NCBI RefSeq assembly: GCF_023634065.1
Contig: NZ_JALKCV010000020.1
Span: forward strand, 1 to 48,741
DNA from: Microbulbifer litoralis
GTDB taxonomy: Bacteria > Pseudomonadota > Gammaproteobacteria > Pseudomonadales > Cellvibrionaceae
Direction: 5' to 3'
Length of the DNA stretch: 48,741 nt
Shown: in pieces, positions 46,001-48,741 of the stretch
Layout of the letters: the number at the start of each line of letters is the position of its first letter
Numbering within the stretch: position 1 is the first letter of the stretch
Notes under the pieces: generated by a model
Seen by the model: the letters and a program-made list of their open reading frames with translations, nothing else
Told to the model about the DNA's origin: nothing
The model's database searches: none
Made by a program: the position numbers and the translations under genes

Positions 46001-48610
46001 GGGCACCAGTTCGCCACGCGCATCGCGAATTACACAATGGCTGTGAGGCAACGGCATACCGATTGGGATTTCGCCCCGATCTTCGTCATGATCGGTAGTG
46101 TCGTGTGCGGTGGCTATAATCGTGGCTTCGGTGGGCCCGTAGGTGTTGAGTACGCGTACGCGCTCGAGTGCCGGTACCTGCCGCCATTGATGCAAGGCCT
46201 CCGTCGCCATCTTTTCACCACCGGTGATTAGCAGGCGTAGGGGTGGCTCGGTCTGCGGACGGCCGGATAGTTGGCCGAGTTCGCTGCACAGCAGGTGCCA
46301 GTATGCGGTGGGCAACGACGCAACGGTGATGCCTTGCGCGGCGATCTCGTCCCAGAATGAACGCTGCTCGCTCACATTCTGGTCGCGCAGTACCAGGGTG
46401 GCACCACCGAATAACGCCACGGTTAGTTCCTCGATAAAGATATCGAACGAGGGCGAGGAGAATTGCAGGACTCGATCGTCGCCGTTCACACGATAAAGAC
46501 CTTGCGCCGACGCGTGGTAGTGGAGCACATTGTCGTGACTGACCATCACTCCCTTGGGGTCTCCAGTTGAGCCGGAGGTGTAGACAATGTAGGCGAGTGA
46601 AGCGCCGTTGGGCTCGCTTTGCCCGCTTTCGGGCTGTTCCGCGTTCGACTGCACCGGTTCGCCCCAGACCAGCAAGCGCTCGGCGATGCCCTCCAGATGC
46701 TCCAGATGCGAGCGTCGTGCGATAACCAAACGCGCGCGACTGTCGTTAAGCATGTAAGCGAGGCGTTGGCGTGGATAGCCAGGGTCCAGCGGCACGTACA
46801 CCGCACCGAGTTTGAACAGAGCCAGCGTGGCAATGATCAACTCCGGTGACGATTCCAGATGAACGCCCACACGATCGCCGTGACCGATATTCGCGGTGCG
46901 CAGGTCCGCGACAAACTGGTCCACCGCCGCGGCCAGTTCTACGTAGGTCTGGCATTCGTTACCGCACAGCAGTGCCGGTCTGTCCGGAGAGGTCGCCACT
47001 GCATGCTCAAATGCGGCTGCAAGGTTGGCCGGAAGTTTGGCAACAGTCTTATCTGCGGGGGTAAAATCGAGTAGCTGCTCTCTTTGAGCCTGCGGTACGA
47101 TCGACAGCCGGCACATTGGTCGCCGGGCGTCTTCGGCAATGGCGCTAAGCAGCTCGTGGAAGCAATGGTCCAGCCGCTGGATACTTTCGGCGCGGAAGAT
47201 GTCACTGGCATAGCGCCAGATGAGGCCGATCCCGTCCTCGCTCTCAATGGCGTCCAGCGACAGGTCGAACTTGCTGCTGCCCGAGTCCTGCGACAACGGT
47301 GTGAATCGCGCCTCACCGAACGAGAACGAGGACCGCTCCTGATTGTGCAGGGCGAACATGATCTGGAACAGCGGGTTATATCGCAAGCTGCGACTGGGCT
47401 TGAGTTCCTCCACCAGGTACTCAAATGGCACATGTTGATGCTCGTAGGCATCGAGCATCTGCTGGCGGCACTGTTGCAACAACTGCGCGAACGATTGATC
47501 GACATCGACGTGGGTGCGTAGTACCAGGGTATTGATGAAGCAGCCGATCAGACCTTCCTGGTCCTGGTCGTCGCGACCGGCTGTAGGCGTGCCCAGGACG
47601 ATATCCTCCTCTCCTGTGTAGCGCACCAGCAGCAGATTCAGCGCGGAATGCAAGGCCATGAACAGGGTCGCGCCCTGTGCCCTGCTGAGGGCTACGATAG
47701 CCTCGGCAATTTCCTTGGGCACACGACTGCGCACTGCTTTGCCACGATAGGATTGCTGCGCTGGCCGCGGTGCATCGAGTGGCAGGGAATGTACCTCGGG
47801 AAGTTCGCGCAGATAGTCACGCCAGAACGCCCAGCCGTCGATACTGTCGCCCCTGCGATAACGGCTATCCTGTTGCCTGGCGTAGTCCGCATACTGTATC
47901 GGCAGTGTGTCCAGGCCGGCGTCTGTCGCCTGGCCGCCTCCCTGGAAGACTTTGTAGAAGCGGTTGAGTTCACGGATGAAGATCGACAACGACCAGCCGT
48001 CGGAAGCGATGTGATGCATCTGGATCATCAGGCGCGTTTCATCCGCGGTGTAATGCACAAGTCCCACGCGCAGCATCAAGTCCTGCGACAGATCGAACGC
48101 TCGGGCCGCGTACTCGGCGCTGATCGCCTGCCATTGTGAGTCGCGCTGCGTCTCTTCCCCGCGCAAATCGAAGCGGTCCAGTATCAGCTGTCCATCCTCA
48201 CGCAGACACTGGTAAGGCTCACCCTTTTCCTCCCCGTACACTGTGCGCAGCACTTCGTGACGCGCCACGATTGCGTTCAGCGCCTGCTCGAGCGCGTTCA
48301 CATCCAGGCCGCCACGAATTGAGAAATTGCCACCGATGTTGTAGAGACTGCCGCCTTCGAGCTGCTGCAGGAACCAAAGGCGTTTTTGCGCGAAAGACAG
48401 CGGGGCTCTTACAGGCGGCGCCGGTTCTCTTGTCTCTGCCGATGTGTCCCGGGCAAGGGCGTTCAAGAGTGCCGTTTTGTGCTCGCGGATTAACGCCTTA
48501 AACTCATCTGTAAAGGTCCCCGCGGGCGCCAGCACTTTCAGGTTGCCGGCATTAGCACGCAATTGTATGTGGTGCTCGCGCAACAGCGCCAACAGCTCGT
48601 TGGTGGTCAT
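37070..48610 (-). CDS. nonribosomal peptide synthetase, docking-C-A-T-C-(dA-dC)-A-T-C-A-T-TE
   Basis: A 3846-residue terminal NRPS. Residues 3-52 form a TubC-type docking domain. C1 covers about 68-500 (HHxxxDG from H199). A1 is at about 530-1030 (YTSGSTGDPKG). T1 carries the phosphopantetheine serine at S1088. C2 is at about 1145-1565 with HHIAADG. Next come a remnant A domain (about 1594-1668) and the C-terminal half of a C domain (about 1670-1900) without HHxxxDG. A2 follows, then T2 (S2468), C3 (HHISIDG from H2661), A3, T3 (S3524) and a type I thioesterase (GYSFGG S3657, D3684, H in CDHFQ). By eye the A1 pocket reads DIESIGTIIK (Lys-like), and A2 and A3 both DLFNNALTYK (Ala-like). There is no epimerase. 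Its ATG overlaps the upstream stop. Confidence 0.95.
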   Translation of the reverse strand: MTTNELLALLREHHIQLRANAGNLKVLAPAGTFTDEFKALIREHKTALLNALARDTSAETREPAPPVRAPLSFAQKRLWFLQQLEGGSLYNIGGNFSIRGGLDVNALEQALNAIVARHEVLRTVYGEEKGEPYQCLREDGQLILDRFDLRGEETQRDSQWQAISAEYAARAFDLSQDLMLRVGLVHYTADETRLMIQMHHIASDGWSLSIFIRELNRFYKVFQGGGQATDAGLDTLPIQYADYARQQDSRYRRGDSIDGWAFWRDYLRELPEVHSLPLDAPRPAQQSYRGKAVRSRVPKEIAEAIVALSRAQGATLFMALHSALNLLLVRYTGEEDIVLGTPTAGRDDQDQEGLIGCFINTLVLRTHVDVDQSFAQLLQQCRQQMLDAYEHQHVPFEYLVEELKPSRSLRYNPLFQIMFALHNQERSSFSFGEARFTPLSQDSGSSKFDLSLDAIESEDGIGLIWRYASDIFRAESIQRLDHCFHELLSAIAEDARRPMCRLSIVPQAQREQLLDFTPADKTVAKLPANLAAAFEHAVATSPDRPALLCGNECQTYVELAAAVDQFVADLRTANIGHGDRVGVHLESSPELIIATLALFKLGAVYVPLDPGYPRQRLAYMLNDSRARLVIARRSHLEHLEGIAERLLVWGEPVQSNAEQPESGQSEPNGASLAYIVYTSGSTGDPKGVMVSHDNVLHYHASAQGLYRVNGDDRVLQFSSPSFDIFIEELTVALFGGATLVLRDQNVSEQRSFWDEIAAQGITVASLPTAYWHLLCSELGQLSGRPQTEPPLRLLITGGEKMATEALHQWRQVPALERVRVLNTYGPTEATIIATAHDTTDHDEDRGEIPIGMPLPHSHCVIRDARGELVPPGAIGELNIAGRTVAQGYLDKPEQTAASFGQVADCRGDMHRSYHTGDLVRVNCDGVLEYVGRRDDQIKISGYRVTTGEIERQVLTLSNLSMAVVLLDGQGSEARLVAALVPEAADPENKTLDTEALTDRVHRHLKTVLPHYMVPSAYRVMDTLPLTGNGKLSRSRLLAQPFRTVSSSTAQPPVTDTEKELAVLWSRRLRVELTAIGRNTSFFEIGGHSLLAIRLLNDIELAFGKRFNVKQIFETPALGEFAQQIEEQTAHMPPQIASNACSDGVVPASFAQKQLWYLEQVTQTRGSYNIHSLRRFDRELDLAWAEESVARIVRRHSALRTRFEARDFELFQIVVDDVPFSLGVVDALSVPQSLRGTFIRQTLQSKARQPFDLDSGSLIRMDAIVEEQGTAMLLGIHHIAADGWSIDVFWREFDKEYAALEAGTSAEALTTPMQYLDYSLWQHQQLRSGALSTSIAYWKQQLTELPQTHSLPTDFPRPDQQSFDGASYSWPINDACHERLNQLAIRSGTSLFMLFHAALSALLARRTGNADVVISTPAANRDRPEVANLIGLLANLVVLRTQVVSDLSFSDYLQTVRQVNLEAQEHQEVPFEYLVEALNPERSAAYNPLSQIMLNVEQGASGSAPLLEPRFSEDEVAKFDLSLGVTADTKGLVLQLNYCKALFSTRTIVSLAEQLSTLLEDLSQRPDVAMSELNLLSEDERSRLIQHAGRASFADSSTPDRLYVLDEATGLLPYGFEGELYVGGPRITAAASSDGIEPGLLVPSMLASDELLLRTGHRVRFNHEGKLVAAQEGSRHYWLTELYGLPSRHGLPILDSGLHDRSREAALHEWLLPTETTRMLQTRAQEHNADLSVVLQAGLNLLVSRYTGDADVAVGVAGSTKVPPELEALCVTSDQVLIVRTRCAAAQSVDGYLAQLRNACQEASQYRGFDLDEIAERLDTATSELFNPLCQVLLTFAKPAGEDTANGMDLVLHAVPRSNGLELTVSYRKTLFPRWLITQMAADLTRIFEQLARGSVAQLKDFVLSGFDSQSSVDTPQIGTPDTVPQCLHTLVEHQVQRTPDAVAVRFDDTALSYAELNEQANRLCHALITRGVQPGALVGVCLPRSQALVVSLLAILKAGAAYVPMDPDYPPERLRYIAADAQLTWVLGSPDTRTCLDGIQVQVINVADVGSFSDQSTDNPSLSLDPASLAYLIYTSGTTGNPKGVMIEHRSAAEMIAWAHETYSQEQLSIVLAATSMCFDLSVFEMFVPLTCGGSCLLVKHILDLHEVATARSSGVTLINTVPSAIMQLLESGSVPDSVQVVNLAGEALLGHVVERVYSQTRVQAVYNLYGPSEDTTYSTYSLCARDAERAPDIGIPIRGCQAFVIDRQGLVAPRGVAGELFIGGTGLSRGYWQRPELTTEKFVAGNRVGVALPRLYRTGDLVRWNEHGVLEFIGRLDQQVKVNGFRIELGEIESALSDSGVVKSSAVLKLEDDRGSRLGAFVEYLPSVAGGRTEQEAQAREYLRATLPGFMLPQEWIAIESMPLSANGKIDRKAVRAGYANTPSQPAHNIEEARTLEEQWVVDLWKRLLNVEEVGIGDNFFALGGKSLLALQAVNAINKQFDCQLTMVDLFKYPTIGELLTRAELSQPNVIDSLEVEHLDTGITKYLASSAQTGLWLVDRFSEGSNQYHVPFSRATDASFDADVAERALRWLIERHEPLRTTFYSDDYGALHQQVRPMEDVDFMLERRVSSASDERQWRIDVTATVDEQATRNFDLTRDTMLRAVHVACEGHGCLLLTAHHISIDGWSINVFWREYQAAYDALASGQQPDLPPLPVRYIDYTAWQQRFLNSAEAEASRTYWGQQLAELPPRHDLPILEEGKQHDSYDGESYHWRLSAETSRQLQGVAVLNNVSIFMLIHASLNLLVSRYSGSRDVVIGTPTANRMLAEFEPLVGLFTNTLVMRTDCDARQTLAQYLTQVRQVNLDAFEHQHIPFEQVVELLNPQRSEYFSPLFQIMLTTDTGDEQGSAHIESGFTEGTQEKVDLTCHVSPKDSGFVISMNYRKVLFPRWLITQMAADLTRIFEQLARGSVAQLKDFVLSGFDSQSSVDTPQIGTPDTVPQCLHTLVEHQVQRTPDAVAVRFDDTALSYAELNEQANRLCHALITRGVQPGALVGVCLPRSQALVVSLLAILKAGAAYVPMDPDYPPERLRYIAADAQLTWVLGSPDTRTCLDGIQVQVINVADVGSFSDQSTDNPSLSLDPASLAYLIYTSGTTGNPKGVMIEHRSAAEMIAWAHETYSQEQLSIVLAATSMCFDLSVFEMFVPLTCGGSCLLVKHILDLHEVATARSSGVTLINTVPSAIMQLLESGSVPDSVQVVNLAGEALLGHVVERVYSQTRVQAVYNLYGPSEDTTYSTYSLCARDAERAPDIGIPIRGCQAFVIDRQGLVAPRGVAGELFIGGTGLSRGYWQRPELTTEKFVAGNRVGVALPRLYRTGDLVRWNEHGVLEFIGRLDQQVKVNGFRIELGEIESALSDSGVVKSSAVLKLEDDRGSRLGAFVEYLPSVAGGRTEQEAQAREYLRATLPGFMLPQEWIAIESMPLSANGKIDRKAVRAGYANTPSQPAHNIEEARTLEEQWVVDLWKRLLNVEEVGIGDNFFALGGKSLLALQAVNAINKQFDCQLTMVDLFKYPTIGELMARADISGSSSTHGATSRLVHLQQSEPNGDRASTRLFLIHPLGGEVICYGDLIDRLDRCWDVYGLQMTEPHSFTVEELARRHIKLLRSTQPNGPYHVAGYSFGGTIAYEMARQLQATGETVGSVSLIDSALTHELFGEEDVDFIALAVMLQELGPDPAIWGDVGSVYRIHGINRVLQQVLEEGTTAGVLPLTLNLDTLRERFRVYRSHWDASRRYMGMSYTGHVQFLGATVDTIPWEKRGWDRLARVEVAPPLQCDHFQILRPPQVETVAVWLMRSVNQMARPLIELEGG
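37943..39834 (-). repeat. A3-T3 copy of a 1892-bp direct repeat
   Basis: Encodes the last part of C3 (from FPRWLITQMAADL), all of A3 and all of T3, to YPTIGEL. It looks identical base for base to 41111-43002; the offset is constant at 3168 bp. All frames I compared across the unit translate identically in both copies. Sequence diverges abruptly outside both ends. Confidence 0.93.
41111..43002 (-). repeat. A2-T2 copy of a 1892-bp direct repeat
   Basis: Partner of 37943-39834. It starts inside the C-terminal tail of the truncated C domain and ends at the end of T2. Identity in synonymous positions as well implies very recent duplication or gene conversion, or an assembly effect. Confidence 0.93.
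43003..43830 (-). other. collapsed NRPS module: remnant A domain fused to half a C domain
   Basis: After C2 the protein reads RLYVLDEATGLLPYGFEGELYVGG and then TGHRVRFNHEGKL. These correspond to the A6 and A7 parts of an A domain; the A1-A5 core and the A8-A10 end are missing. It runs straight into HYWLTELYGLPSRHGLPI, the middle of a C domain, so the T domain and the C N-lobe with HHxxxDG are absent. The frame is fully open throughout. This is read as in-frame deletion of most of a module. Confidence 0.8.
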
Positions 48611-48741
48611 ACGTCGAACTCCTCCATGTACTCCTGCTGTGCATGCCCGGACGCGACAACGGGGTCTTGCGCTGGAACCTTCAGCAACGAAATCAAATGT
48701 GCCTGCTTCTCAATGCTGGGCAGCTCGAACAGACTCTTCAA
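48607..48741 (-). CDS. 3' end of an upstream NRPS-type protein (partial)
   Basis: The last 44 codons of a gene cut by the right window edge: visible residues begin LKSLFELPSIEKQAHLISLL and end QQEYMEEFDV. Its TGA overlaps the ATG of the 3846-residue NRPS (ATGA). The acidic end fits the short linear motif that binds the TubC-type docking domain at the start of the next protein. It is therefore probably the preceding NRPS or PKS of the assembly line. No catalytic domain is visible. Confidence 0.75.
   Translation of the reverse strand: MKSLFELPSIEKQAHLISLLKVPAQDPVVASGHAQQEYMEEFDV

Overview
The window reads as chromosomal DNA of a GC-rich, probably marine gammaproteobacterium. TonB-dependent receptors, an S46 dipeptidyl-peptidase, an MltF-like transglycosylase and a large NRPS locus together recall the Cellvibrionales (for example Microbulbifer). 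That placement is inferred from gene content only. No rRNA, tRNA or CRISPR was seen.

Bases 1-9.6 kb: a glutathione-dependent formaldehyde detoxification pair (adhC, fghA) diverges from a LysR regulator. Next come a metallo-beta-lactamase-fold hydrolase and a TetR regulator flanked by two NemR-like operators, then an S46 peptidase, then a DUF3299 lipoprotein divergent from an ABC ATPase/permease pair. Bases 9.6-19 kb: a lytic transglycosylase with two tandem solute-binding domains, a nitronate monooxygenase, a decayed DUF1624 fragment, a His-rich ZnuD-like zinc receptor, an intact DUF1624 membrane protein and a siderophore-type receptor. A 13-bp motif, GATAT-N3-GTATC, sits upstream of the S46 peptidase, between the DUF3299 and ABC genes, and upstream of both receptors. 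I read it as a candidate zinc (Zur-like) regulon.

Bases 19-26.6 kb are all on the + strand: an acetolactate-synthase-like enzyme, a hotdog thioesterase, an Old Yellow Enzyme, a small beta-barrel protein, a Spy/CpxP-like periplasmic protein, an Ntn-type acylase and glutamate decarboxylase. A tyrosine recombinase (26.7-28.0 kb) marks the edge of the next block.

Bases 28.2-48.7 kb are a nonribosomal peptide locus, all on the - strand and cut by the right edge. In transcription order: the last 44 codons of an upstream protein; a 3846-residue NRPS; a DUF6249 membrane protein; an ECF sigma factor; a small membrane protein (possible anti-sigma); a MacB-like ATPase and permease; two clavaminate-synthase-like/SyrP-like dioxygenases; an ABC six-TM protein without an ATPase domain; and a MacA/HlyD-like adaptor. 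From the sigma gene on, gaps are at most 30 bp and several genes overlap by ATGA.

The NRPS is the most unusual object here. Its architecture is docking-C-A-T-C-[remnant A]-[C-terminal half of C]-A-T-C-A-T-TE. Two A-T units lie in 1892-bp direct repeats that look identical, spaced 3168 bp apart, and one module has collapsed to fragments. By eye, the A-domain pockets suggest a basic residue (Lys-like), then Ala, then Ala.
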